This document shows, piece by piece, positions 19,300-27,959 of a stretch of DNA of 64,000 nt. The DNA is taken from positions 82,758 through 146,757 of the forward strand of contig JAEESF010000006.1 in the NCBI GenBank assembly GCA_016286205.1, written 5' to 3'. The first letter of the stretch is position 1, and every line of letters starts with the position of its first letter. The stretch is from Colicola sp016286205 (GTDB lineage Bacteria > Bacteroidota > Bacteroidia > Bacteroidales > Paludibacteraceae). The translations under genes were made by a program, and so were the position numbers. The notes under the pieces are model-generated. The model worked only from the letters and a program-made list of their open reading frames with translations, ran no database searches and was not told the DNA's origin.

Positions 19300-19319
19300 A
19301 TCTGTAAACTAATACAATT

Positions 19320-21023
19320 ATGAAAAAGATAGTTAAATATGTAGTGATGGCTTGTGCGGCACTTATGATGACCGCCTGTGTTCAAGATTTGAATACTACG
19401 CCTATTGATAAAAACTCTACTACGGGTTTCAATCAAGATGCACTGTTTACTAAGATTTATGCTACCTTGGCTACTACCGGTCAAACAGGCCCTGCTGGTT
19501 CTGCGGACGTTTCCGGTGCAGATGAGGGTGTGAGTGGTTTCTACCGCGTGATGTGGGAACTCAACGAATTCCCGACCGACGAAGGTTGGTGGATATGGGG
19601 CGATGCAGGTGTGGCAGAGGCACGTACCATGGAGTGGAATGGCGACAACGCTTTGGTTAAGATGTTGTACGACCGTTTCATCATCGTGATCATGTACTGC
19701 AATCACTTTATCTACAATCCTGCTTTGGATGTTAGTACGGCTAAGGGTCAGCAACAGTTGGCTGAGGTACGGTTTATCCGCGCCCTCAACTACTGGTACA
19801 TGCTCGATATGTTCAAGTACTCGCCTTATCTGGACGAGCAGAAGAAACAAGAGATGACTCTCCAGAAGAAGACCTACTATCCTGAGTTCAAATCGCGTCC
19901 TGAGTTGTTCGCATGGTTAGAGACCGAACTCAAGGACTTGACCACCGCGCTGCCTGCTACGCGTATCCAACGTTACCGCGTTGACCAGACTGCTGCTTGG
20001 CTGCTCTTGTCACGTCTCTATCTGAACGCAGAGGTTTATACCGGCAGTCCTCGTTGGGAGGATGCTAAGAGCGCGGCTGAACAAGCTATCAATGGCCCGT
20101 ACTCCTTGCATAAGACCGACAAAACCAATGCGGAGGGTGTAACCTATAGCGCTTACCAACAACTCTTCATGGGTGATAATGATGTCAATGGCGCCGACAA
20201 AGAGGCTGTACTGCTGATCTACCAGGATGGTAACTACTGCCAGTCCTATTGCGGTTCTCCGTTCGTTATCGCTGCTACGCGTGATGGTGGTATGACTCCT
20301 TGGGGTTGCTCCATGAGCTGGAAATGTTTCCGTACTTCGCCTGAATTGGTACACAAGTTCTTTGGCGAGCACGCTGCTGATGGAGTTAAGGCCAACGAAT
20401 ACGAGATGCCCGCTTTGGCAGGCGATGATCGTGCTATCTTCTGCTCGTACGTAGAGGGCAATCCTAACACATGGAAACTCTCGGGTGGTATGGCTGCCGA
20501 TTTCTACGCTTCGTGGGCTTGCCCGAAATTCACGGCTCTGTATTCTACGGCTGATAGTCTCCACCTCGTATTGGGGTCGCATTCTGAGTGGGCCGATACC
20601 GATATCCCGTTCATGCGTATTGCCGAGGCTTATCTGACCAAGGCAGAAGCTATGTTCCGCTTGGGCGATGCTTCGGGCGCAATGAACCTGATCAATACTA
20701 CTATCCGCCAACGTGCTAAGGCAGCTGCGCTGACCAGTCTGGACGAAGCTACGCTCTGCGACGAGTGGAGCCGTGAGTTCTGGGGAGAAGGTCGTCGCCG
20801 TACTGACCTTATCCGCTTCAACCGTTTTGCTGGTCCTAAGGCCGACGACAATGCCTACAAATGGGAAGGTCGTGCAGGTTCTGCTTCCTACAAATCGATG
20901 GACGAGAAATGGAACTGGTTCCCAATTCCTTCCGACGATAAGCGCGTTAATCCGAACTTCAAAACGCAGGTATTGGCTACTTCGACGCTTGATGGTGGCG
21001 ATGGCTACACCTACGCTCAATAA
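19320..21023 (+). CDS. SusD/RagB-family nutrient-binding outer-membrane lipoprotein
   Basis: This 567-residue lipoprotein has its lipidation Cys at 20 (ALMMTACVQDLN). It has the SusD TPR-like helical scaffold (AEVRFIRALNYWYMLDMF) and the C-terminal family block (RREFWGEGRRRTDLIRF in the form EFWGEGRRRTDLIRFNRF, then WFPIPSDDKRVNPN). It binds glycan at the cell surface and caps the SusC-like barrel. It is encoded immediately after susC-like, with 20 bp between them and no separate promoter. Confidence 0.97.
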   Translation: MKKIVKYVVMACAALMMTACVQDLNTTPIDKNSTTGFNQDALFTKIYATLATTGQTGPAGSADVSGADEGVSGFYRVMWELNEFPTDEGWWIWGDAGVAEARTMEWNGDNALVKMLYDRFIIVIMYCNHFIYNPALDVSTAKGQQQLAEVRFIRALNYWYMLDMFKYSPYLDEQKKQEMTLQKKTYYPEFKSRPELFAWLETELKDLTTALPATRIQRYRVDQTAAWLLLSRLYLNAEVYTGSPRWEDAKSAAEQAINGPYSLHKTDKTNAEGVTYSAYQQLFMGDNDVNGADKEAVLLIYQDGNYCQSYCGSPFVIAATRDGGMTPWGCSMSWKCFRTSPELVHKFFGEHAADGVKANEYEMPALAGDDRAIFCSYVEGNPNTWKLSGGMAADFYASWACPKFTALYSTADSLHLVLGSHSEWADTDIPFMRIAEAYLTKAEAMFRLGDASGAMNLINTTIRQRAKAAALTSLDEATLCDEWSREFWGEGRRRTDLIRFNRFAGPKADDNAYKWEGRAGSASYKSMDEKWNWFPIPSDDKRVNPNFKTQVLATSTLDGGDGYTYAQ

Positions 21024-21029
21024 ACCGAA

Positions 21030-21044
21030 CATCAATTGTTGATG
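21030..21044 (+). other. Short hairpin between susD-like and the next gene
   Basis: CATCAA and TTGATG flank a TTG loop as a perfect inverted repeat, followed by an AT-rich stretch up to 21096. It could lower readthrough or stabilise the upstream message. It has no T-tract directly after it, so it is not a clear terminator. Confidence 0.45.
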
Positions 21045-21096
21045 CTATATTAACTTTTTATTAACTAATTAACATTATTAACCAAATTTTTTAATT

Positions 21097-22440
21097 ATGC
21101 GTAAATTTTATGCTTTTATTGCTGCTGCGCTCATGAGCGTTAGTATGCTTGCAGCTCCGGCTTCTACGCCTACTGTTGCTAACTTGACCGCTGCTGGTTT
21201 CGATGTTACCAACAACGTCGTACTTTGCTTCTACTTCGATGTTGCTCCGTGTAACGCAGTTGTTCTCGCTGGTTCGTACAACGATTGGACGGATGACGTT
21301 ACAAAGTGTATCGAGTTCGAGGCTCTGACCGGTTTCGATGGTTGGTATGTTGCTGAGACTCCGTATGTAGATGGTATCCAGGCTAAACCGTTGCAGTTGA
21401 AGAACGGTGGTTTCGATGGTTGGGCTTACCAGGCTGGTGATCCTGCTGCTTGGATCAACATGAATGTAGATGGATCCAAAGAGGCTACTATTGAAAATGG
21501 TTATGAGGGAGAAGCTAATGTAACTTATCCTTCTGCAGGTGCTTACATCTACGAGATCGCTTACTGGAAAAACCATGGCACACCTTGTGTTTTCATTCCG
21601 TCGCACAAGTACACTGTTGTCTTCTTTGCTCCTGAGTGCGAGTATGTTGTTCCGGCTCTTGTTGGAGACTTTGACAATTGGGGTGGTACCGCAATGAACA
21701 AAACTACCTACGATGGTGACGAGGCTTATGTGCTGGAAGTTGAGTCGGAAGAAGGTAAGGGATTCAAGTTCTTTGACCTTGTACTCAAATGGGGCAACGA
21801 ACCTCAATGGTACGACGCTGAGAATGAGACTTGGAAAAACTTTGGTAACAGCACCTTCCCTGTAGCAACCAAGGATACTACTTTGGTATTCGACTACTAC
21901 GATGAATTGGCTAATCCTACCAAGTTCAAATGGCCGGTTTGCGTAGAGCCAGAAGATGCTTCGACTGTAGTTCTTGGTTTGCTTGCTCCGGCAGGTGCTC
22001 CTGCTGAGGGTATCGAGGTTTGGGGAACATTCAACAACTGGGCATCAGGTGTTGCAATGGAATACGATGCTGACTTGAATCTATACGCAACTATTCTTGA
22101 GGGCAAATCTACCGATTCCTTCAAGTTCCGCCAAACAGACACATGGGACAACCAAATCCAATACAAGGACGAAGAGGCTGATGAATGGAAGACCTTCGGC
22201 GATGGTAATGCTGAGCTTAAGTTCGGTGACTACTGGGAGGATGGTACCGGTGCATTGGCTGGTAAGAAGGTCGTTGCTCTTGACTTCCGCGATCCTGCTA
22301 AGTTCAAATGGAGTGTTTGGGAAGAAGGTATCGAGAACGTTGTTCTGACTGAGAAGGCACAAAAGGTTATCATCGATGGTGTTCTCTATATCATCCGTGA
22401 CAACAAGATGTACAACGCTCAAGGTACACAAGTTCGCTAA
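21097..22440 (+). CDS. Secreted protein with three starch-binding-like repeats (SusE/SusF-like role)
   Basis: The 447-residue product has a signal peptide (to about residue 20) followed by three related segments of 110-130 residues. Each starts with a variant of G-S/D/T-Y/F-N/D-N/D-W: GSYNDWTDDV, GDFDNWGGTA and GTFNNWASGV. This resembles CBM48/CBM20-type glycogen- and starch-binding immunoglobulin-like folds. The last 35 residues (VIIDGVLYIIRDNKMYNAQG) form a short tail shared by many secreted Bacteroidales proteins. Lying at the end of the SusCD operon, it probably binds alpha-glucan at the cell surface. No catalytic site is seen. A terminator follows 15 bp after the stop. Confidence 0.75.
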   Translation: MRKFYAFIAAALMSVSMLAAPASTPTVANLTAAGFDVTNNVVLCFYFDVAPCNAVVLAGSYNDWTDDVTKCIEFEALTGFDGWYVAETPYVDGIQAKPLQLKNGGFDGWAYQAGDPAAWINMNVDGSKEATIENGYEGEANVTYPSAGAYIYEIAYWKNHGTPCVFIPSHKYTVVFFAPECEYVVPALVGDFDNWGGTAMNKTTYDGDEAYVLEVESEEGKGFKFFDLVLKWGNEPQWYDAENETWKNFGNSTFPVATKDTTLVFDYYDELANPTKFKWPVCVEPEDASTVVLGLLAPAGAPAEGIEVWGTFNNWASGVAMEYDADLNLYATILEGKSTDSFKFRQTDTWDNQIQYKDEEADEWKTFGDGNAELKFGDYWEDGTGALAGKKVVALDFRDPAKFKWSVWEEGIENVVLTEKAQKVIIDGVLYIIRDNKMYNAQGTQVR

Positions 22441-22455
22441 TCTTCATTGGCATAC

Positions 22456-22491
22456 AAAAAAATAGGGACGCTTCGGCGCCCCTATTTTTTT
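22456..22491. terminator. Bidirectional rho-independent terminator
   Basis: A 7-base A-run, TAGGGACGC, a TTCG loop, GCGCCCCTA and a T-run form a long stem with a single mismatch (A opposite C). The A-run and T-run flank it on both sides, so it can serve the plus-strand sus-like operon and the convergent minus-strand galactoside operon. Confidence 0.92.
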
Positions 22492-22492
22492 C

Positions 22493-22567
22493 TCTCACTC
22501 ACTCATTCACTCACTCACTCACTCACTCACTCACTCACTCACTCATTCATTCACTCATTCATTCACT
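22493..22567. repeat. Tetranucleotide repeat (TCAC/TCAT)
   Basis: About eighteen 4-bp units (CTCA/TTCA) run without interruption up to the end of the GH2 gene. The repeat supplies the last two codons and the stop of that gene (Asn-Glu-stop). Confidence 0.9.
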
Positions 22568-24984
22568 AACCGGAACAATCCTTTGGAATGCTTCCGAATA
22601 ATAAACGTACATTGTCCGGCAAAGGCATGCATTTGCGGCTCTACGAAACTGTCCAAGCAAGCCGCATCGCCATTAGCGGCAGCCACAAATCCATCGCCCT
22701 CGTAGCGAATTAGGTTATTGGCATTCGGACACAACCTACCTTTCTTATCCACCACGCGAACGGTCATATAGCACAGTTCTTCTGGATTTTCCTGCTCGTT
22801 GGCCCAGATTACTTCTAGATGGTGAGGCTTGCCTGCTGTGCGAATCGTTTCTTTGGCTACTTTCTTACCATTCTCATCATACGCCGTTACCTCTATCTTG
22901 CCTTTTTTGTATGGCACGTCAAACCACATCAGTCTATAGCGCGGCAGCAGTTCCGGACGCGGCGCGCTGCCCCATTCGGGAACAACAAACTCGCCCACTT
23001 GCGGCATCTGGCTTACGCCCGCTATCTTTTCTCCTTTGGCCAAACGCTCCGTCTCCTCGGCCGTAGCAAAGCGCAGTTTTCCGTATTTCTTGCCGTTAAC
23101 GCGTAGTTCCGCTTGTGGATAAGTCGTGTAGCAGAACACGGCTACGGTATCGCCTTTCTGCCAGTTCCAGTGCGGCAAAACGTGTAATGTGGCATCTTTC
23201 GTATTCCATTGACTGCGATAGAGCCAATAACGGTCTTTAGGAAGCGAAGCCAAATCAATGATACCAAAATAACTGCTATGGCTGGGCCATGCGTCTGTGT
23301 CGTATGGAGAGGGTTCGCCCAGATAGTCAAATCCGGTCCAGACAAACTGTCCCAGCGTCCACGAGTAATCGTCCTGCAACTGAAAATCTTGTTCTGGCAG
23401 TCCTGCCCACGGGCAATATTCTACGTCGTATCCGCTCGACTGATGGTCCTCATAAACGGCGAAATCTTTCAAAATAGCCGGCTGCTTGTATACGCCGCGA
23501 CTGGAAACCGTGCTAGCGGTCTCCGAGCCCAGAATCATCTTCTGCGGCAAGTTCTCGTATGCCTCTTCGTAGCGCCCGGTACGATAGTTAAAACCTGGTA
23601 GTTCTACGGCTGCGCCGAAACCATTGTGTATCACGTGCATTGCTTGATCCATGCCGTTTGTCACAGGGCGTGTTGGATCGAGTTGGTGGAAAAGATCTTG
23701 CAGTTTGGTGACGATTTCTATTCCATCCGGTAGTACTTGATTCCAAACCTCGTTGCCGCTCGACCAAAGCATTACGCAAGCATGGTTGCGATAATTCTTA
23801 ACCATGTTGGTAATATCGCGCTGCCACCATTCGTTGAATTCTTTGTTGTAGTCGTTTTCGGTCTTGCCGTGGTTCCATACGTCGAAGGGCTCAATCATCA
23901 TCATCAATCCCATTTCGTCGCACAGTTCTACCAATTCCGGTGCCGGCATGTTGTGACTGGTACGAATGGCATCGCACCCCATCTCCTTGAGCAGCGTCAA
24001 TTGGTGGCGCAACGCATCGCGGTGGATAGCAGTGCCCAACGGGCCTAAGTCGTGGTGCAGACACACGCCTTTGAATTTGCGTGTCTGTCCGTTCAGTTGA
24101 AATCCGTTCTCCGGCGTATAACTGATGCTCCGAATGCCGAAACGTGTTTCGCGTTCGTCTAGCAACTCTTTCGCCTCTTGCCTCTCGCCTTTCGCCTCTC
24201 TGTACACTCGTGTACGAGCGGTGTATAGATTGGGAGTCTCCGGACTCCATAGTTGCGGCAGATTGACTTCGGCTATGGCTCTCTGCCCTGTTGCAGAAGC
24301 TACTACGTCGCCGTTGAAGAGAATGTCTGTAATGACTTTCACACCTTCTTTGTATGCACTTGTGCTATCCACACCGTTTTGCAAATCCACCTCTATCTCA
24401 ATGCGCGCTTGGTGTTTATTCACCTTTGGCGTACGAATCAGAATGCCGAACGTGGGAATATGTATCGGATTCGTTTCTACCAGGTGAACGTTTCGGTAAA
24501 GTCCCGCTCCTGGATACCAACGACTCTGTTGCGGTTTATTCTCCAGATAAACATCAATATCGACACTGTCACTTGTGATGAGGTGGGGCAGAATATAGCA
24601 ATCGAATGTATTGTATCCATATGGCCAATAGACCATTTCTTCGCCATTGACATAGACATCGGCATGACTCATCGCTCCGTCAAAGACCAACGTATAGAAT
24701 TTGTCCTTTTTTATATTCACCCGCGTGCGGTAATGACCTTTTCCCATCCATGGCAAACCACCACTACGACCGGTTTTCCATGTCGGTTCGCTTTCCCCGT
24801 TCTGTACAACGATGACTTCTTGCAGGTCATTGCTGCGGTCGAAAGGACCGCTGATGGCCCAATCGTGCGGTACGCTGACTTGCTGCCATGTAGTATCCAC
24901 ATCGGGCCTCTGCGCCGATGGCTCAAGCCTGAACTGCCAACTCGTCAGCAGCGTGCTGATTGCTAAAAGAAGACTAATCATCAT
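22555..24984 (-). CDS. Glycoside hydrolase family 2 beta-galactosidase-type enzyme, secreted
   Basis: This 809-residue GH2 enzyme begins with a signal peptide (MMISLLLAISTLLTSW). It continues with the sugar-binding domain, the immunoglobulin-like domain (LWSPETPNLYTARTRVYREA), and the barrel starting GFQLNGQTRKFKGVCLHHDLG. The acid/base Glu is in LWSSGNEVW and the nucleophile Glu in MILGSETAS. The C-terminal quarter resembles the extra domain of Bacteroidota beta-galactosidases. Operon partners galM and galK make a galactoside substrate likely. Two repeat-derived features stand out: REAKGERQEAKE near residue 265 coincides with CTCTCGC-type words, and the final NE-stop lies in TTCA repeats. 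Confidence 0.9.
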   Translation of the reverse strand: MMISLLLAISTLLTSWQFRLEPSAQRPDVDTTWQQVSVPHDWAISGPFDRSNDLQEVIVVQNGESEPTWKTGRSGGLPWMGKGHYRTRVNIKKDKFYTLVFDGAMSHADVYVNGEEMVYWPYGYNTFDCYILPHLITSDSVDIDVYLENKPQQSRWYPGAGLYRNVHLVETNPIHIPTFGILIRTPKVNKHQARIEIEVDLQNGVDSTSAYKEGVKVITDILFNGDVVASATGQRAIAEVNLPQLWSPETPNLYTARTRVYREAKGERQEAKELLDERETRFGIRSISYTPENGFQLNGQTRKFKGVCLHHDLGPLGTAIHRDALRHQLTLLKEMGCDAIRTSHNMPAPELVELCDEMGLMMMIEPFDVWNHGKTENDYNKEFNEWWQRDITNMVKNYRNHACVMLWSSGNEVWNQVLPDGIEIVTKLQDLFHQLDPTRPVTNGMDQAMHVIHNGFGAAVELPGFNYRTGRYEEAYENLPQKMILGSETASTVSSRGVYKQPAILKDFAVYEDHQSSGYDVEYCPWAGLPEQDFQLQDDYSWTLGQFVWTGFDYLGEPSPYDTDAWPSHSSYFGIIDLASLPKDRYWLYRSQWNTKDATLHVLPHWNWQKGDTVAVFCYTTYPQAELRVNGKKYGKLRFATAEETERLAKGEKIAGVSQMPQVGEFVVPEWGSAPRPELLPRYRLMWFDVPYKKGKIEVTAYDENGKKVAKETIRTAGKPHHLEVIWANEQENPEELCYMTVRVVDKKGRLCPNANNLIRYEGDGFVAAANGDAACLDSFVEPQMHAFAGQCTFIIRKHSKGLFRLVNE
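24169..24201. repeat. CTCTCGC-type words inside the GH2 gene
   Basis: The plus strand reads TTTCGCCTCTTGCCTCTCGCC and then TTTCGCCTCTC, which is the CTCTCGC word family seen between genes at 51144-51160 and 59226-59277. It is read in frame on the minus strand as Arg-Glu-Ala-Lys-Gly-Glu-Arg-Gln-Glu-Ala-Lys. Confidence 0.75.
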
Positions 24985-25023
24985 TCACTCTTTCACTCAT
25001 TCATTCATTCACTCACTCATTCA
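24981..25023. repeat. Tetranucleotide repeat (TTCA/CTCA) between galM and GH2
   Basis: Ten or so 4-bp units fill the gap between the galM stop and the GH2 start. The repeat reaches the stop codon of galM and the start codon of the GH2 gene. Confidence 0.85.
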
Positions 25024-26001
25024 ACCAAACCGATACTCCGTTGTTTCGTCGAGTCGTTCGCCTGGACGAAGAACGATATTCGGAAAATCTTTGTGATTGA
25101 TACTATCCGGCCAGTTCTGTGCCTCTAGACAAACGGCATGCTGCACGTCGTACATTTTGCCGCCTTTGCCTATGTTCTGTTCTACCCAGTTGCCTGTATA
25201 TACCTGCAGTCCCTTCATCGTGGTCCAGCATTCCATGACGAGACCATCTGCTTGCAGCGTAGCGGCATGGCGCAACTCCTTGGGTGCATTGCCCGCACAC
25301 AGACACCAGTTATTATCAATTCCTCTGCCTGGAGCAAAAAACGGGTCATTGATGCGATCGCCAATACGTACGGGTTGACGAAAATCCATTGGCGTATGAT
25401 CCACCGGTAGAATTTCTCCTGTCGGACAAGCGGTTTCGTCAAATGGTGTGTACTTGTCAGCAAAGACTTGCAGTACATGGTCATCTACGCGGCCACTATC
25501 TTCTCCCGCCAGGTTAAAATAGGCGTGATTAGTCATCGCAACTAGTGTCGGCTTGTCTGTCCTGGCCTCGTAATGAATACGCAGCGTGTTATCCTTGGTG
25601 GCGGTGTAGGTAACCCACACGTCCAGGTTGCCCGGATAATTCTCTTCTCCATCTTTTGCGTGGTAGTGAAACGTAATCTCATATGGGCTCTGTGCTGTAA
25701 CGTTCCATATTTTTGCGTTAAAACCTTCTATGCCCCCATGCAGGCTGTTTGTGCCGTTATTAATTGGTAATTGGTAGGTGGTTCCATCCAACGCGAAACG
25801 ACCGTCCTTGATACGATTGGCCACACGGCCGCAAATAGCATTGAAATAGGTCTCTTTATTCTGCCATTCTTCGGCAGTCTTGAAGCCCAAAACAACATCT
25901 TTGCCGCCAATTAGCAATTTAGTGATTTTTGCTCCTAGATTGCTAATCTCTACCTTCAGTCCGCCCGAACTCTTTATTGTGTAGAATTGTATGTTCTTCA
26001 T
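25021..26001 (-). CDS. galM: Aldose 1-epimerase (galactose mutarotase)
   Basis: The product interconverts alpha and beta anomers of galactose before GalK. Family residues are GRVANRIKDGRF, LHGGIEGFNAKIW, the catalytic His in TNHAYFNLAG (about residue 170) and the catalytic Glu in CLEAQNWPDSIN near the C-terminus, ending in the usual RPGERLDETTEYRF. I place the start at 26001 (MKNIQFYTIKSS, 326 residues). The seven upstream in-frame codons (from 26022) are translated AACATTCA repeat. It has no signal peptide, so it acts in the cytoplasm unless a longer form is made. It lies between galK and the GH2 gene. Confidence 0.95.
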   Translation of the reverse strand: MKNIQFYTIKSSGGLKVEISNLGAKITKLLIGGKDVVLGFKTAEEWQNKETYFNAICGRVANRIKDGRFALDGTTYQLPINNGTNSLHGGIEGFNAKIWNVTAQSPYEITFHYHAKDGEENYPGNLDVWVTYTATKDNTLRIHYEARTDKPTLVAMTNHAYFNLAGEDSGRVDDHVLQVFADKYTPFDETACPTGEILPVDHTPMDFRQPVRIGDRINDPFFAPGRGIDNNWCLCAGNAPKELRHAATLQADGLVMECWTTMKGLQVYTGNWVEQNIGKGGKMYDVQHAVCLEAQNWPDSINHKDFPNIVLRPGERLDETTEYRFG

Positions 26002-26028
26002 TAAACATTCAACATTAAACATTCAACA
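26001..26028. repeat. AACATTCA/AACATTAA repeat between galK and galM
   Basis: Four alternating 6-9 bp words (TTAAACATTC, AACATTAAAC, ATTCAACAAT) fill the whole gap between the two genes. A short copy of the same word recurs at 59409-59421, just before the RluB-like gene. Confidence 0.75.
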
Positions 26029-26029
26029 A

Positions 26030-27211
26030 TCACGCAAGGCGTGCCACTCCATCTCCGATTTCTGCCACATAGAAATCTGCTTTCAGACCGGTTTTCTTCT
26101 CATATTCTTCGCCAACGAATTTCTTGAATTGCTCGATGGCTTCTTCTTTGACCAAACTAACGGTGCAACCACCGAAACCACCACCGGTCATACGGCTACC
26201 CAATACTCCGGGAACTTGCCATGCAGCCTCTGCCAAGGCATCCAACTCAGGTCCGGTAACTTCATAATCGTCGCGGAGCGATACATGGCTGGCCGTCATC
26301 AATTCTCCGAAATAAGCAATTTCGCCTTTTTTTAGTGCTTCAACTGCGGAAGCTGTTCTTGCTACTTCACCAACCACGTGACGCGCACGTTTTTTTGCTA
26401 TAGGATCGGTAATAGCACTTTCAACAACATCCCAATCTTCCGGTTTCAATTCGGCCAAGAACTTAATCGGTTTTACCTTGCAAATCTGTTCAACGGCGGT
26501 CTTGCATTGGCGAACGCGATCGTTGTATGCTCCGCTATCTAGATGGTGAGGACTATGGGTATTAGTGATTACCACTTTGATACCATTCAGTTTGACAGGG
26601 ACGTGCTCAAACTCCAGCGTATCGCAATTAAGATGAATAGCATGATCTTTCTTGCCCTGTGCACTCGCAAATTGGTCCATAATGCCACACATTACTCCGG
26701 CATATTCATGTTCGCATGCTTGGCCAATGAGTGCCAATTCAGTACGATATGCTTTGTCATCCGCGTCTTTCCAACCCATTTCTTCGGTAAACGCTCTCGC
26801 TGTTACTACTTCCATTGCCGCACTACTACTCAGGCCGGCTCCTGCGGGCACATTGCCGTAGTAGAGCAGATCGTAGCCACTCTGCAATTTAGCTTCCGGA
26901 TGGCGACGAGCGATGATTTCCATACAGCCGAGCGAATAGTTGCACCACGCACGATCCGGTTGCGGAGCGATGTGGTCGATGCTAATCTCATACACTTGCG
27001 GCATGTTCAGCGAATGGAAGCGCAGCACGCGATCATTATTCTTAGCAATTAGTAACCAAGCACCAAAACTCAAAGCGCAAGGAAATACACAACCACCATT
27101 GTAATCTGTGTGTTCGCCGATTAGATTAACTCGTCCTGGAGAAAAATAGATTTTTTCTGCCTCTTTGTCGTAAGCTTTTTGGAAAGCTTGCTTCATTTCT
27201 TGTGTAGTCAT
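26030..27211 (-). CDS. galK: Galactokinase
   Basis: This 393-residue GHMP kinase phosphorylates galactose at C1 (Leloir pathway). It shows the galactokinase signature GRVNLIGEHTDYNGGCVFP (about residue 27), the ATP-binding motif PAGAGLSSSAAMEV (about 125) and the C-terminal GHMP motif MTGGGFGGCTVSLV. Start chosen at MTTQEMKQAF; a second Met (MKQAF) is five codons later. It leads the operon galK-galM-GH2, driven by a promoter at 27261-27291. GalT and GalE are not in the window, so the pathway continues elsewhere. Confidence 0.97.
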   Translation of the reverse strand: MTTQEMKQAFQKAYDKEAEKIYFSPGRVNLIGEHTDYNGGCVFPCALSFGAWLLIAKNNDRVLRFHSLNMPQVYEISIDHIAPQPDRAWCNYSLGCMEIIARRHPEAKLQSGYDLLYYGNVPAGAGLSSSAAMEVVTARAFTEEMGWKDADDKAYRTELALIGQACEHEYAGVMCGIMDQFASAQGKKDHAIHLNCDTLEFEHVPVKLNGIKVVITNTHSPHHLDSGAYNDRVRQCKTAVEQICKVKPIKFLAELKPEDWDVVESAITDPIAKKRARHVVGEVARTASAVEALKKGEIAYFGELMTASHVSLRDDYEVTGPELDALAEAAWQVPGVLGSRMTGGGFGGCTVSLVKEEAIEQFKKFVGEEYEKKTGLKADFYVAEIGDGVARLA

Positions 27212-27260
27212 AGTAGGAAGTATTTTATGAAATAATTAACGTAGGTATTAAATTTGGTGG

Positions 27261-27291
27261 CAAAGGTAATTAAAAATTTGCGTATATGCAA
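27261..27291 (-). promoter_or_regulatory. Promoter of galK operon (TTGCATAT, 20-bp spacer, TACCTTTG)
   Basis: On the minus strand TTG (27291-27289) and TACCTTTG (27268-27261) are 20 bp apart. The -33 box lies in the palindrome TTGCGTATATGCAA (27278-27291), which it shares with the divergent promoter of the hemolysin-III gene. Confidence 0.8.
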
Positions 27292-27308
27292 ATATTTTAC
27301 TAATTTTG
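27278..27308 (+). promoter_or_regulatory. Promoter of the hemolysin-III gene (TTGCGTAT, 20-bp spacer, TAATTTTG)
   Basis: TTG at 27278-27280 and TAATTTTG at 27301-27308 are 20 bp apart. The two divergent promoters overlap over 14 bp at their -33 boxes, so the two polymerases cannot both be bound. This placement also rules out start codons before about 27315 for the plus-strand gene. Confidence 0.8.
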
Positions 27309-27326
27309 CAACAAAATTTCAATAAA

Positions 27327-27959
27327 ATGACCAAAGAAGAGAAAGCGAACACTTGGACTCACCTGGTAGCAACCTTGGCGACGCTGGCCGTGGCATACCC
27401 GTTGCTGCGCCTAGCATACCTGTCCCAAACCGCCAATCACAAATATCAAATTCTGGGAACCGGGCTGTTCTTGCTCGGTATGCTGCTGATGTACCTGGCT
27501 TCGACGCTCTATCATGCAGTGTCGGCGCCTAAGCCGAAGCGTTGGCTGCGTATAGTGGACCATGCGGTTATCTACGTGATGATAGCCGGTTCCTATTCGG
27601 TTATCTGTCTCTGTGTGCTGGGGGGCTGGATAGGTTGGACATTGTTTGCTTTTCTCTGGACGTGCGTGCTGGTCGGAACGGTGAGCAAGTTCATTGCCTT
27701 GGGGCGCCATCCTCGTCTTTCGCTGGCGCTCTATCTGGTTATGGGGTGGGTGGCACTGCTGGTTATCGTACCTATGTGGCAGAATATGTCCCATGCAGCT
27801 TTCTGGTGGGTAGTGGCGGAAGGAGTGTTCTATTCGATAGGTGCTTATTTCTTCCATGGTGACGAGCAGCATGCCTACTGGCACGCCATATGGCATGTGT
27901 TCATCATGCTGGGCTCGCTGAGCCATACTATCGCCACCTGGCTTATTTTGAGCTGTTGA
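27327..27959 (+). CDS. Hemolysin III / TrhA family (PAQR-like) membrane protein
   Basis: This is a seven-helix inner-membrane protein. Family hallmarks are the early THLVATLATL helix, the Ser and His of YLASTLYHAVSA (helix 2/3), and the C-terminal HAIWHVFIMLGSLSHTIA with two metal-ligand-type histidines, as in the PAQR/hemolysin-III fold. Bacterial members are linked to membrane lipid homeostasis; the hemolysin name is historical. Start taken at the ATG 27327 (MTKEEKANTW, 210 residues), because the promoter -7 box sits at 27301-27308. Its 3' end overlaps the convergent regulator gene by 17 bp. Confidence 0.88.
   Translation: MTKEEKANTWTHLVATLATLAVAYPLLRLAYLSQTANHKYQILGTGLFLLGMLLMYLASTLYHAVSAPKPKRWLRIVDHAVIYVMIAGSYSVICLCVLGGWIGWTLFAFLWTCVLVGTVSKFIALGRHPRLSLALYLVMGWVALLVIVPMWQNMSHAAFWWVVAEGVFYSIGAYFFHGDEQHAYWHAIWHVFIMLGSLSHTIATWLILSC

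Noticed and set aside
26002..26022. Seven extra N-terminal codons for galM
   Set aside because: They translate the AACATTCA repeat; MKNIQFY at 26001 is the normal family start.
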